A model generated the notes under the pieces. The model had not been told where the DNA came from and did no database searches. It worked only from the letters and a program-made list of their open reading frames with translations. A DNA stretch of 64,000 nt from Pseudorhodoferax sp965279475. Its GTDB lineage: Bacteria; Pseudomonadota; Gammaproteobacteria; Burkholderiales; Burkholderiaceae_C. The stretch lies in the NCBI GenBank assembly GCA_965279475.1, contig CBDIIA010000003.1, positions 4,650,001-4,714,000 of the forward strand, given 5' to 3'. The translations under genes and the position numbers were made by a program. Positions 36,185 to 44,170 of the stretch are shown piece after piece (the first letter of the stretch is position 1; each line of letters opens with the position of its first letter).

Positions 36185-37774
36185 CTATGCCATCCGCGCC
36201 GGCGCGGCCGGCAGCCGGAAGGCGGCGACTTCGTCGGCATCGAGTTGCGCCACCAGTCCGGTCTCCCAGGCCAGGTAGCGGCGGGCCGCCTCCTTGTTGC
36301 CGTCATGCCGGTCGTGCACGAAGAACAGGTAGTCGATGCACTCCGCGTCCGACGGTGTGCCGGGGCTGCTAACGACCGGCAGGCCCGCAGCCCTCCAGCC
36401 CTCCAGGCCGCCGGCCAGCAGCAGCGGTGCGGGTAGCGCGGTGGGGCAGTCGGTGGCGGCCCATGCGGCCACGGCGGGGGTGTCGGCAACGAAGACGATC
36501 TGGCGTGTGGCGTCCCGCAGCAGCAGGGGCAGCGCCGGCCGGATCGACCACACGGCCTGCGCGATGTGAGCGGTACGGAACTGCATGCCGGCCCGCAGGT
36601 CGATGAGCGCGACGTCGCCGCGTTCCAGGCGCGCCGCCAGGTCCGGCGCGCTGATCGTCGCCAACGCGGGCGGCACGGGCGCCTGGGCAACCGGCAGCGC
36701 AAGGCCGCTGGCGAGGCCGTTCTCGAGCACGCTGGCGTCGTGGCCCATCTGGCGCAGCCAGCTCGCGACGGTGGGGGCGCGCACGCCATCGTCGTCGAAC
36801 AGCACCAGGCGGGCGCCACGCACACCGATGTACTGGTCGCCGGCCTGCATCAGCTGGCCACCGGGCGTGTGCTGCGCCGTCGGCAGGCTGCCCGCGGCGA
36901 ACTCTTCCGGCGTGCGCACGTCGCACAGGAACATCGTCCGCGTCGTGTCGGCGGCCCAGGCACGGACCGTGGCGGCATCGACCGCGGGCACATCGAAGCG
37001 CTGCGCCAGCGCCTGGGCGGCCGGCTTCAGCGCGGCGCTGCCCGAGCCGTCGGGATAGCGGCGGCTGCCGCCGTGCTCCAGCGTGTGGTCCGCCAGGTAC
37101 CAGCCTTGTGTGCCGTTCTCCAGCGCATAGACCGGATTGGGCACACCCAGGTTGATGAGTGTCTGCGCTCCGATGATGCTGCGCGTGCGCCCCGCGCAAT
37201 TGACCACGATGGGCGTCGTGGGGTCGCTGACGAGCGAGGACACCCGGTAGGCCAGCTCGCCATTCGGGCAGCAGGTGGCGCCGGGGATGTTCATCTTGCG
37301 GAACTCCGAGACCGGCCGGCCGTCCAGCACCGTGACGGGCTCGCCCTGCGCCAGCATCTGCGCCAGGCGGTCCGCGCTGATGCGCGGCGTGTGGTAGACC
37401 TCTTCGGCGAGTTCACCAAAGGTCTTGGAGGGCAGGTTGACCCCTGCGAACAGCACGTAGCCCGCCGCCTTCCAGGCGCGCGTGCCGCCTTCCAGCACCG
37501 CCACCTGCGTATAGCCCAGCGCCTGCAGCCGTGCGGCAGCGCGTTCGGCCACCTGCGGCGTACTGGCATCGCCCGCGTCGTAGACGACCACGCGCACGTT
37601 GCGCCGTGGCACCAGCCGCGGCGCATCGATCTCCAGGCGGCTGTAGGGGAGCGGCACCGCGTAGAACAGATGCGCCTCGCCGTACTGCCCGTGTTCGCGC
37701 ACGTCGAGCAGCGCGATTTCGCTGCCGTCGTGCAGCCAGGATTTCAGGGTGGCGGGAGAAAGAGAGGAGGTCAT
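36185..37774 (-). CDS. Four-domain rhodanese-type sulfurtransferase
   Basis: 529 residues from ATG 37774. Four rhodanese modules can be read: 1 (about 8-110, ALLDVREHGQYG), 2 (about 130-240, VLDGRPVSEFRKMNIPGA), 3 (about 268-355, FLCDVRTPEEFAAGSLP) and 4 (about 376-470, LIDLRAGMQF). Only module 2 has the catalytic cysteine (C193 in VVNCAGRTRS); the others carry Asp, Asp and Ala/Asp at that place (VVYDAG, VLFDDDG, VFVADT). It would move sulfane sulfur or act on a persulfide formed in the pathway. The thiol dioxygenase gene precedes it by 117 bp on the same strand. Confidence 0.88.
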   Translation of the reverse strand: MTSSLSPATLKSWLHDGSEIALLDVREHGQYGEAHLFYAVPLPYSRLEIDAPRLVPRRNVRVVVYDAGDASTPQVAERAAARLQALGYTQVAVLEGGTRAWKAAGYVLFAGVNLPSKTFGELAEEVYHTPRISADRLAQMLAQGEPVTVLDGRPVSEFRKMNIPGATCCPNGELAYRVSSLVSDPTTPIVVNCAGRTRSIIGAQTLINLGVPNPVYALENGTQGWYLADHTLEHGGSRRYPDGSGSAALKPAAQALAQRFDVPAVDAATVRAWAADTTRTMFLCDVRTPEEFAAGSLPTAQHTPGGQLMQAGDQYIGVRGARLVLFDDDGVRAPTVASWLRQMGHDASVLENGLASGLALPVAQAPVPPALATISAPDLAARLERGDVALIDLRAGMQFRTAHIAQAVWSIRPALPLLLRDATRQIVFVADTPAVAAWAATDCPTALPAPLLLAGGLEGWRAAGLPVVSSPGTPSDAECIDYLFFVHDRHDGNKEAARRYLAWETGLVAQLDADEVAAFRLPAAPARMA

Positions 37775-37891
37775 GAAAGCATCCGAGAGGCAAGACACGC
37801 GCACGGTCGCGGCTGCAGCAGTGCCATGGGGCCTGCCGCACGCCGTGCCGGCATCGGTGAAAGAAGTAAGGCGGTCCGCGGGACCGGGGGG

Positions 37892-38482
37892 CTAGCGCCG
37901 CGTCGCGACACCGATGCCCATGGTCTGGCAGGTACCTTTTTCCAGGTCGTAGGCGGTGCGTTCGTTCAGCGTCTCCAGCGCGCGGCCGTACATGTGCAGG
38001 TGGCGGATCACCTGGTCGCCCTGGATCTCGACCGAGTGGATGTCCTCGGGCATCAGCGCGATGCCGGTGCCGGGGGCCACCACCACGCAGTCGGTCTCGC
38101 GCAGCCGGCCGACGCCGGGCACCGTGCCGTCGTCCAGCCGCTCGTAGACCCGGTTGTGCTCGGTGCCCTGCACGGCGGCAATGCAGGCCCAGGTGGTGTG
38201 GTTGTGCGGCACGATGCGCTTGCCGGGCCGCATCACGTTGAGGTAGAGCGCATAACTCTGGTCGGGGTCTTCGGCGATCAGGTAGCGGGCCTGGTGCTCG
38301 CCGGCTTCGGGGGCCGCGTAGCTGTCCTCCTGCCAGAGCGCGGTCTGGGCCGCCAGGCCTTCCACGAGACCCAGCACCTTGGCGAGCGTGGCGCGGTCGA
38401 GCGGCGCACTGCCGATCGTCTGCTTCATCTGCCGGATGGACGACGAGACCGTCTGTTGGCGCGTGTCGGAAAGGGTGTTCAT
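37892..38482 (-). CDS. Thiol dioxygenase (cysteine/3-mercaptopropionate dioxygenase family)
   Basis: 196 residues from ATG 38482. A cupin of the bacterial thiol dioxygenase family with the iron triad H93 and H95 (VPHNHTTWAC) and H149 (MPEDIHSVEI). Such enzymes add O2 to a thiol to give a sulfinate. Relatives act on cysteine, 3-mercaptopropionate or mercaptosuccinate, and sequence alone does not decide. First gene of a minus-strand series (rhodanese, TctC, MetC-like lyase, TctC) and divergent from a LysR gene 97 bp away. Confidence 0.9.
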   Translation of the reverse strand: MNTLSDTRQQTVSSSIRQMKQTIGSAPLDRATLAKVLGLVEGLAAQTALWQEDSYAAPEAGEHQARYLIAEDPDQSYALYLNVMRPGKRIVPHNHTTWACIAAVQGTEHNRVYERLDDGTVPGVGRLRETDCVVVAPGTGIALMPEDIHSVEIQGDQVIRHLHMYGRALETLNERTAYDLEKGTCQTMGIGVATRR

Positions 38483-38565
38483 CGTGGTGTCTCTGCTGTG
38501 GGTGATGCCCCGACTGTAGGCAGGTGCGCGTCTCCCCACAATGCAGACGTGTTGGAAAATACTTC

Positions 38566-38577
38566 AGCAAACTTAAT
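38566..38577. promoter_or_regulatory. AT-rich AGCAAACT motif upstream of lysR
   Basis: AGCAAACTTAAT lies in the 97-bp divergent region and ends two bases before the LysR start codon. A related motif, AGCAAACTAATT, lies at 39556-39567. It occupies the place where a Shine-Dalgarno would be expected, so the regulator may be autoregulated or poorly translated. Weak evidence; two occurrences only. Confidence 0.3.
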
Positions 38578-38579
38578 CT

Positions 38580-39437
38580 ATGCACACCCTTGACCTGGAA
38601 CTGCTGCGTTCGCTCGCCGCGATCGTGGCCCATGACAGCTTTGCGGCGGCCGCCGTGCAGCTGGGCCGCACCCAGTCGGCCATCACGCAGCAGATGCAGC
38701 GGCTGGAGGAGCAGATCGGCCACCCGCTGTTCGAGAAGCACGGCCGGCAGAAGCGCCTGACGGAACACGGCCAGCGCCTGCTCGTCTACGCCCGCCAGCT
38801 GTTGGCCATCAACGACGAAGCGCTGCGCAGCCTGCAGCAGGGCCAGCTGCAGGGCGTGTTGCGCATCGGCGCACCGCATGACGTGGCCGACACCATGCTG
38901 CCGCCGCTGCTGACCGAGGTGGCGCGCAGCTCACCGCTGCTGCAGCTCGACATCCACGTCGGGCGCAGCCCGTTCCTGATGGAATCGCTGCAGCGCGGCG
39001 AGATCGACATGGCGATTTCCAACCGCACCGATGCCGAGCTGGAAGGGGTGCTGCTGCGGGTCTCGCCGACCGTCTGGCTGTGCGGCGCGGCCTATGTGCA
39101 CGACCCGGCCAAGCCGGTGCCGCTGGTCGATGCCGATGGCCCGAGCATCTTCCGGCGCGTCGGCCGCGAGGCGCTGGATGCGGCCAGGGTGGCGTGGATC
39201 CCGCGCTACAACTCCACCAGCCTGATCGGCATCAAGGCCGCACTGCGGGCCGGGCTGGGGGTCACCGCCCGCGGCGTCGAGCAGCTCGACAGCGGCCTGC
39301 GCATCCTGGGCGCCGCCGACGGCATGCCGCCGCTGCCCGACATGGTGTACCGGCTCTACATCCGCAGCCACGTCGTCAACCCGGTCACGCGCCACGTGTT
39401 CGAACACCTGAAGACGCGCATGCAGCTGCTGGGCTGA
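38580..39437 (+). CDS. LysR-family regulator of the organosulfur cluster
   Basis: 285 residues from ATG 38580; MHTLDLELLRSLAAIVAHDS is the normal LysR beginning, although no ribosome-binding site is visible upstream. Winged helix: FAAAAVQLGRTQSAITQQMQRLEEQIG. The effector domain (LRIGAPHDVADTMLPPLL, IPRYNSTSLIGIKAAL) is of the usual type-2 periplasmic fold. Divergent from the thiol dioxygenase operon, hence its likely regulator; the AGCAAACT motif on either side of it hints that the downstream amidohydrolase-TctC-molybdoenzyme run is also under its control. Confidence 0.9.
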   Translation: MHTLDLELLRSLAAIVAHDSFAAAAVQLGRTQSAITQQMQRLEEQIGHPLFEKHGRQKRLTEHGQRLLVYARQLLAINDEALRSLQQGQLQGVLRIGAPHDVADTMLPPLLTEVARSSPLLQLDIHVGRSPFLMESLQRGEIDMAISNRTDAELEGVLLRVSPTVWLCGAAYVHDPAKPVPLVDADGPSIFRRVGREALDAARVAWIPRYNSTSLIGIKAALRAGLGVTARGVEQLDSGLRILGAADGMPPLPDMVYRLYIRSHVVNPVTRHVFEHLKTRMQLLG

Positions 39438-39555
39438 CGCACCGGCCTGGAACACCGGCGGACATCGCGCGCCGGATTCCGCACGCGTTTGCGGCGGCGC
39501 CGCACCAGGCTTGTGCCTGCGGGCCAACCCATCACGCATGCTTATATTTAATCCG

Positions 39556-39567
39556 AGCAAACTAATT
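39556..39567. promoter_or_regulatory. AT-rich AGCAAACT motif upstream of the amidohydrolase
   Basis: AGCAAACTAATT sits in the 186-bp gap after lysR, inside an AT-rich island (TTATATTTAATCCG precedes it) about 60 bp before the next gene. Its first eight bases match the motif at 38566. Possible shared regulator site. Confidence 0.3.
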
Positions 39568-39623
39568 GGATCGCCGTCCGATGACGGGTCTACCATGGCC
39601 CGTCATGCGGGTTTTCACGGTGA

Positions 39624-40682
39624 ATGTTTCAACCACGAAAGAATGCGTCCATGGGTTTGATCGGTGAATGGCTGGCCAGCGACACGCAGCCGGCACGCCA
39701 TGCGGGCACGCTGCGCGCGGGCTCGATGGCGTCGGGCGCCGAGGTAGCGCTGCCCTGGGTCGCGGTGCGGGGCGCACGGCCCGGGCGCACGCTGTGGCTG
39801 CACGGCCAGGTGCATGGCGACGAGATCAACGGCATCGTGGCGGCGCTGCGCTTCGTGCGCGGCCTGGTGCCCGAGCGCATGGCCGGCAACGTGGTGGTCA
39901 CGCCCACCGGCAACCCGCAGGCACTCGACGCACGCCGCAAGCGCAACCCCTACGACGAACTCGATCTCGACCAGAGCTACCCCGGCAGCGCGACCGGGCT
40001 GATCACCGAGCGGGTGGCGCATGCCTTGTTTGCCGAAGTGCGCGGCGTGGCCGATGTGCTGGTCAACCTGCACACGATGAACCCGCTGTTCGACGCGCGG
40101 CCCTATGCGGTCTACAAGCGGCATCCGGGCAGCAGCGTGACCGAAAGCGACGTGCTGGCCGCCATCGCGCCGTTCTTCCCCGTGCTGGCCTGCCGGCAGG
40201 ACGTGAGTGGCAAGGGCGAGCTGCCGGGCAACATCGCCGGTGCGCTTGACTACCAATGCCTGGCCGCCGGCATCTGTGCCTTCATGCTCGAACTGGGCAG
40301 CGGCAGCCGTCTGCAGCCCGAGAACGTGGCCCTGGCCGAGCAGGGGTTCGCCGGGCTGGCACAGCAGATGGGCATCCTGCCGGGGCCGGCACTGCCCGCG
40401 GCCAAGACCCTGCGCACCGTCAGCCGTCGCGGCTGGATCACGGCCGACGAAGGCGGGCTGTTCGTGCCCACCGCCAAGGCCGGCGAGCTGGTGCCGGCCG
40501 GCGCGTCGATCGGTGAACTGCTGGGTCTGGATGGCAGCCACACGACGGTTGCGCCCTTCACGCGCGACGGCATCCTGATCGGCCTGCGCAGCGACCCGGT
40601 GGTGCACACCGGCGAGCGGCTGGCCTTCGTGGCCTGGGAATGGGAAGACATCTCCACCCCCACCCCTTCCCGCGCCCCCTGA
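39624..40682 (+). CDS. Succinylglutamate desuccinylase/aspartoacylase-like zinc amidohydrolase
   Basis: 352 residues from ATG 39624, or 343 from ATG 39651 (MGLIGEWLAS), which starts closer to the conserved part. Zinc motif HGQVHGDEINGI (H and E ligands of the M14-like HxxE type) and the third ligand in LVNLHTM. The C-terminal domain (EGGLFVPTAKAGELVPAG) is the usual beta-barrel. It should remove an acyl group from an N- or S-acylated carboxylate in the cytoplasm. First gene of the plus-strand series with TctC and the molybdoenzyme. Confidence 0.85.
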   Translation: MFQPRKNASMGLIGEWLASDTQPARHAGTLRAGSMASGAEVALPWVAVRGARPGRTLWLHGQVHGDEINGIVAALRFVRGLVPERMAGNVVVTPTGNPQALDARRKRNPYDELDLDQSYPGSATGLITERVAHALFAEVRGVADVLVNLHTMNPLFDARPYAVYKRHPGSSVTESDVLAAIAPFFPVLACRQDVSGKGELPGNIAGALDYQCLAAGICAFMLELGSGSRLQPENVALAEQGFAGLAQQMGILPGPALPAAKTLRTVSRRGWITADEGGLFVPTAKAGELVPAGASIGELLGLDGSHTTVAPFTRDGILIGLRSDPVVHTGERLAFVAWEWEDISTPTPSRAP

Positions 40683-40743
40683 TATGCCCGCAGCCGCAGT
40701 CACACCGGCCGCACCCTGTTTCTTGTTTCCCTCCGGAGTTGCC

Positions 40744-41745
40744 ATGACCACCACGTTCTCATCGTCCCCACGCCGCCGCGTGCTGACCGCCACCATCGCG
40801 GCATGGCTGGCCTCGACCCTGCTGGCCGCACCGGCCCTGGCCCAGACCTGGCCCGACGCCGCGAAGCCGGTGCGCATCGTGGTGGGCTTTCCTCCCGGCG
40901 GCGGCGTCGACGTGCTGGCCCGCGTGGTGGCCACCGGCCTCGCGCAGGAGATCGGCGGTACGGTGATCGTCGACAACCGGCCCGGCGCGGGTGGCCTGAC
41001 CGCCACCGATCTGGTCGCCAAGTCGCCGGCCGACGGCTACACGCTGTACCTGGCGACGCCCGGCTCGTTCACCATCTGGCCCAGCCTGCGCAAGCTCAAC
41101 TACGACGCCGGCAAGGATTTCGCCGCGGTGAGCCTGATGGTGACCATGCCCAACCTGCTGCTGACCGGCGCCGGCACGCCGTACAAGGACGTGGCGGGCC
41201 TGATCGCCGCGGCCAAGGTACCGGGCGCGCGCATCGACTATGCATCGGGCGGCGTCGGCACCATCGGGCAGATCGCGGCCGAGCAGCTCAACATCATGGC
41301 CGGCCTGCACCTGTCGCACGTGCCATACAAGGGCACGGCACCGATGCTGACCGACCTGATCGGCGGCGTGGTGCCGGTGACCTTCTCGGACCCGTCGGCC
41401 AAGTCGCAGATCGAGGCCGGCAAACTGCGGCTGCTGGCCGTCACCACCGCCAAGCGCTCGCGCCTGTTCCCCAACACCCCGACGATGGCCGAGGCCGGCG
41501 TGCCCGGCTACGACCTGATGAACTGGTACGGCATGGTGGCGCCGGCCGCCACGCCCGCCGACATCGTGGCCAAGCTCAACGCCGGTCTGGTGAAGGTGAT
41601 GGCCCAGCCCGACGTGCGGCAGCGGCTCGAAGCGGCCGGCATGGAGGCCACGTCCAGCACACCGGAGCAGTTTCGCCAGCTGATGGCGAGCGAGCGCGCC
41701 AAGTGGGCTGCCCTGATCGCCAAAGCCGGCATCGTCGCCGAATAA
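40744..41745 (+). CDS. Bug/TctC family periplasmic solute-binding protein
   Basis: 333 residues from ATG 40744, with TCCGGAG upstream; a start at 40684 in frame adds an unlikely leader. The N-terminus SSPRRRVLTATIAAWLAST ... ALA has an RRR before the hydrophobic core and may use Tat or Sec. VRIVVGFPPGGGVDVLAR, VIVDNRPGAGGLTA and SHVPYKGTAPMLTDLI are the Bug signatures. Placed between a deacylase-like enzyme and a molybdo-oxidoreductase; its stop codon overlaps repeat element B. Confidence 0.92.
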   Translation: MTTTFSSSPRRRVLTATIAAWLASTLLAAPALAQTWPDAAKPVRIVVGFPPGGGVDVLARVVATGLAQEIGGTVIVDNRPGAGGLTATDLVAKSPADGYTLYLATPGSFTIWPSLRKLNYDAGKDFAAVSLMVTMPNLLLTGAGTPYKDVAGLIAAAKVPGARIDYASGGVGTIGQIAAEQLNIMAGLHLSHVPYKGTAPMLTDLIGGVVPVTFSDPSAKSQIEAGKLRLLAVTTAKRSRLFPNTPTMAEAGVPGYDLMNWYGMVAPAATPADIVAKLNAGLVKVMAQPDVRQRLEAAGMEATSSTPEQFRQLMASERAKWAALIAKAGIVAE

Positions 41746-41849
41746 TTCCATTCCTACATCCTCCGTGCACTTTGTCGGCTTCGCTTGCCGTACGTCCGTA
41801 CTGTCTGCGCTTCGCCTTCGCGTGCGCGTTTGATGTAGAAACGGAATAA
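41745..41849 (-). repeat. Structured intergenic element, copy B (minus orientation)
   Basis: The ends pair (ATTCCATTCCTACATC with GATGTAGAAACGGAAT), 14 of 16 positions, and the two mismatches become G-U in minus-strand RNA. The reverse complement contains an inner stem GTACG-GA-CGTAC and the core AGACAGT...GTACGGCAAGCGAAGC, matching element A at 18227-18329, where the inner stem is GTGCT-GT-AGCAC. It starts in the tctC stop codon. Its core is GC-rich, like the rest of the genome, but the ends are AT-rich. Confidence 0.7.
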
Positions 41850-41873
41850 GGCACAAGAGAGCACAAGGCCGCA

Positions 41874-44117
41874 ATGGAGCAGCGTTTTCCGCACCTCGCG
41901 CATTGGGGTGCCTTCACGGCCGTGGTCGAAGACGGGCGGCTGATGCGCTGCGAGCCGTTTGCCGGCGACCCGGTGCCCTCGCCGATGCTCGACGCGATCG
42001 CGCCCATGGTCTATGCCAAGGAGCGCATCACCCAGCCGATGGTGCGCCGGGGCTGGCTGCGCGACCGCGGCGCCAGCGACGGCGGCCAGCGCGGGCGCGA
42101 CGACTTCGTGCCCTTGCCGTGGGACGAGGCCCTGGACCTGGTGGCGGGTGAGATCGCGCGGGTGCGGGCCGAGCATGGGCCGCAAGGCGTGTTCGCGGGC
42201 TCGTACGGCTGGTCGTCGGCGGGGCGGCTGCACCATGCACGCTCGCTGATCCGGCGCTTTCATTTCGCCGGCGGCGGCGCGGTCGACCAGGTCGGCAACT
42301 ACAGCTGGGGCACGGCGCAGTTCCTGCTGCCGCATGTGATCGGCACCTACCAGCCGATGACCGGGCGTGTCACCGCCTGGCCCAGCATCCTCGCGCACAC
42401 CCAGGTGTTCGTCGCGTTCGGCGGCCTGGCCTTGAAGAATGCCCAGGTGGCCTCGGGCGGCGCGGCCGAACACACGCAGCCCGGCTGGCTGCGCGCGCTG
42501 GCCGACAGCCCGGCCACGGTCATCAACATCAGCCCGACCCGCGGCGACTGCCCCGAGTTCCTGAACGCGGACTGGATCCCGATCCGGCCCAACACCGATG
42601 TCGCGCTGATGCTGGCACTGGCGCACGAGACCGTGGTGGCCGGTGCGCACGACCGCGGTTTTCTGGCCAGCCATTGCGTCGGCTGGCCGCAGCTCGAAGA
42701 CCATCTGATGGGCCGCTCCGACGGCGTGGCCAAGACGCCCGCCTGGGCTGAAGCCATCACCGGCATTCCGGCCGCACGCATCGCCCGGCTGGCGCGCCAG
42801 CTGCACGGTGTGCGCAGCTACCTCACCTGCAGCTTCGCCGTGCAGCGCGCGCACCGTGGCGAGCAGCCCTACTGGATGGTGATCGCGCTGGCCGCGATGC
42901 TGGGCCAGGTCGGCCTGCCCGGCGGCGGCTTCGGTTTCGGCCATGGTTCGATGAACGGCGTGGGCAATCCGCGCGTGGCGACGCCGGGGCCGGAGATGCC
43001 GGTCGGCCGCAACCCGGCCGGGCTAGACATCCCGGTCGCGCGCATTGCCGACATGCTGCTGCATCCGGGCCAGGCCTACCGCTTCCAGGGCGAAACGCGG
43101 CACTACCCGCACGTGCAACTGGTGCATTGGGCCGGCGGCAACCCCTTCCACCACCATCAGCAGCTGGGCCGCCTGCGCCAAGGCTGGGCCCGGCCGCAGA
43201 CCGTGGTGGTGCACGAGATCTGCTGGACGGCGACCGCGCGCCATGCCGACATCGTGCTGCCGGCCACCACCTCGCTGGAGCGCAACGACATCGGCGGCTC
43301 CTCGCGCGATGCGTTCGTGCTGGCCATGCACCAGGCCATTGCGCCGCAACACCAGGCGCGCAACGACTTCGACATCTTTGCCGACCTGGCCGAACGCCTG
43401 GGCTACCGCGAGGCCTACACCGAAGGCCGCAACGAGACGGAATGGATCCGCGCCATCTATGCGCGCTGCAGTGCAGCGCAGGCCCGCGCCGGCATCGAGC
43501 TGCCCGCATTCGACAGCTTCTGGGCCGATGGCCGGGTCAAGCTGCCGCCGCCAGCCGAAGACTTCGTGCTGTTCGCCGACTTTCGTGCCGATGCCGGCGC
43601 CCACCCCTTGCGCACGCCCAGCGGGCGCATCGAGCTGGTCAGCGACCGGCTGCGCGAGATCGGCACCGACTGCGGCTTTCACCCCGCGTGGCAGCCACCC
43701 GTCGAATGGCTGGGTGCCGCTGCAGCCCGCACGCATCCGCTGCACCTGGTGTCGGTGCAGCCGGCCGACCGGCTGCACAGCCAGCTCGACATGGCGCCGC
43801 TGTCGCAGTCGGGCAAGGTGGCCGGCGCCGAGCGCATCAGCATGCATCCCGACGAAGCGGCGAGCCGGGGCCTCAATGCGGGCAGCAAGGTGCTGGTCTA
43901 CAACGACCGCGGCCGCCTGCACGCCGGCCTGGCGCTGGACGACGGCATCGCGCCCGGCGTCTGCGTGATGGCCACCGGTGCCTGGTATGCGCCGGACGCC
44001 CAGGGCGTGGACACCGCCGGCGCCGTCAACACCCTGACGCTGGACTGCGGTACCTCGGACCTGACGCAAGGCCCGAACGCCATGAGCTGCCTGGTCCAAG
44101 TGGCCGCGCTGGAATGA
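41874..44117 (+). CDS. Molybdopterin-dependent S-/N-oxide reductase (BisC/DMSO reductase family)
   Basis: 747 residues, no signal peptide and no N-terminal FeS motif, so a cytoplasmic single-subunit enzyme like BisC. SYGWSSAGRLHHA (Y111, W113) and the molybdenum-ligand serine S144 in GNYSWGTAQ correspond to Tyr114, Trp116 and Ser147 of DMSO reductase. Pterin-binding blocks include WAGGNPFHHHQQ, DIVLPATTSLERND and the C-terminal AVNTLTLDCGTSD. Enzymes of this type reduce sulfoxides (biotin or methionine sulfoxide) or amine N-oxides. Its place after tctC in a sulfur-rich region favours a sulfoxide; that is inference. The next gene may overlap its stop. Confidence 0.9.
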   Translation: MEQRFPHLAHWGAFTAVVEDGRLMRCEPFAGDPVPSPMLDAIAPMVYAKERITQPMVRRGWLRDRGASDGGQRGRDDFVPLPWDEALDLVAGEIARVRAEHGPQGVFAGSYGWSSAGRLHHARSLIRRFHFAGGGAVDQVGNYSWGTAQFLLPHVIGTYQPMTGRVTAWPSILAHTQVFVAFGGLALKNAQVASGGAAEHTQPGWLRALADSPATVINISPTRGDCPEFLNADWIPIRPNTDVALMLALAHETVVAGAHDRGFLASHCVGWPQLEDHLMGRSDGVAKTPAWAEAITGIPAARIARLARQLHGVRSYLTCSFAVQRAHRGEQPYWMVIALAAMLGQVGLPGGGFGFGHGSMNGVGNPRVATPGPEMPVGRNPAGLDIPVARIADMLLHPGQAYRFQGETRHYPHVQLVHWAGGNPFHHHQQLGRLRQGWARPQTVVVHEICWTATARHADIVLPATTSLERNDIGGSSRDAFVLAMHQAIAPQHQARNDFDIFADLAERLGYREAYTEGRNETEWIRAIYARCSAAQARAGIELPAFDSFWADGRVKLPPPAEDFVLFADFRADAGAHPLRTPSGRIELVSDRLREIGTDCGFHPAWQPPVEWLGAAAARTHPLHLVSVQPADRLHSQLDMAPLSQSGKVAGAERISMHPDEAASRGLNAGSKVLVYNDRGRLHAGLALDDGIAPGVCVMATGAWYAPDAQGVDTAGAVNTLTLDCGTSDLTQGPNAMSCLVQVAALE

Positions 44118-44170
44118 TCGACGTCCGGCCTGTCGTTTCGACCGCTCGTTCCGCCACCCGGCACGCACCC

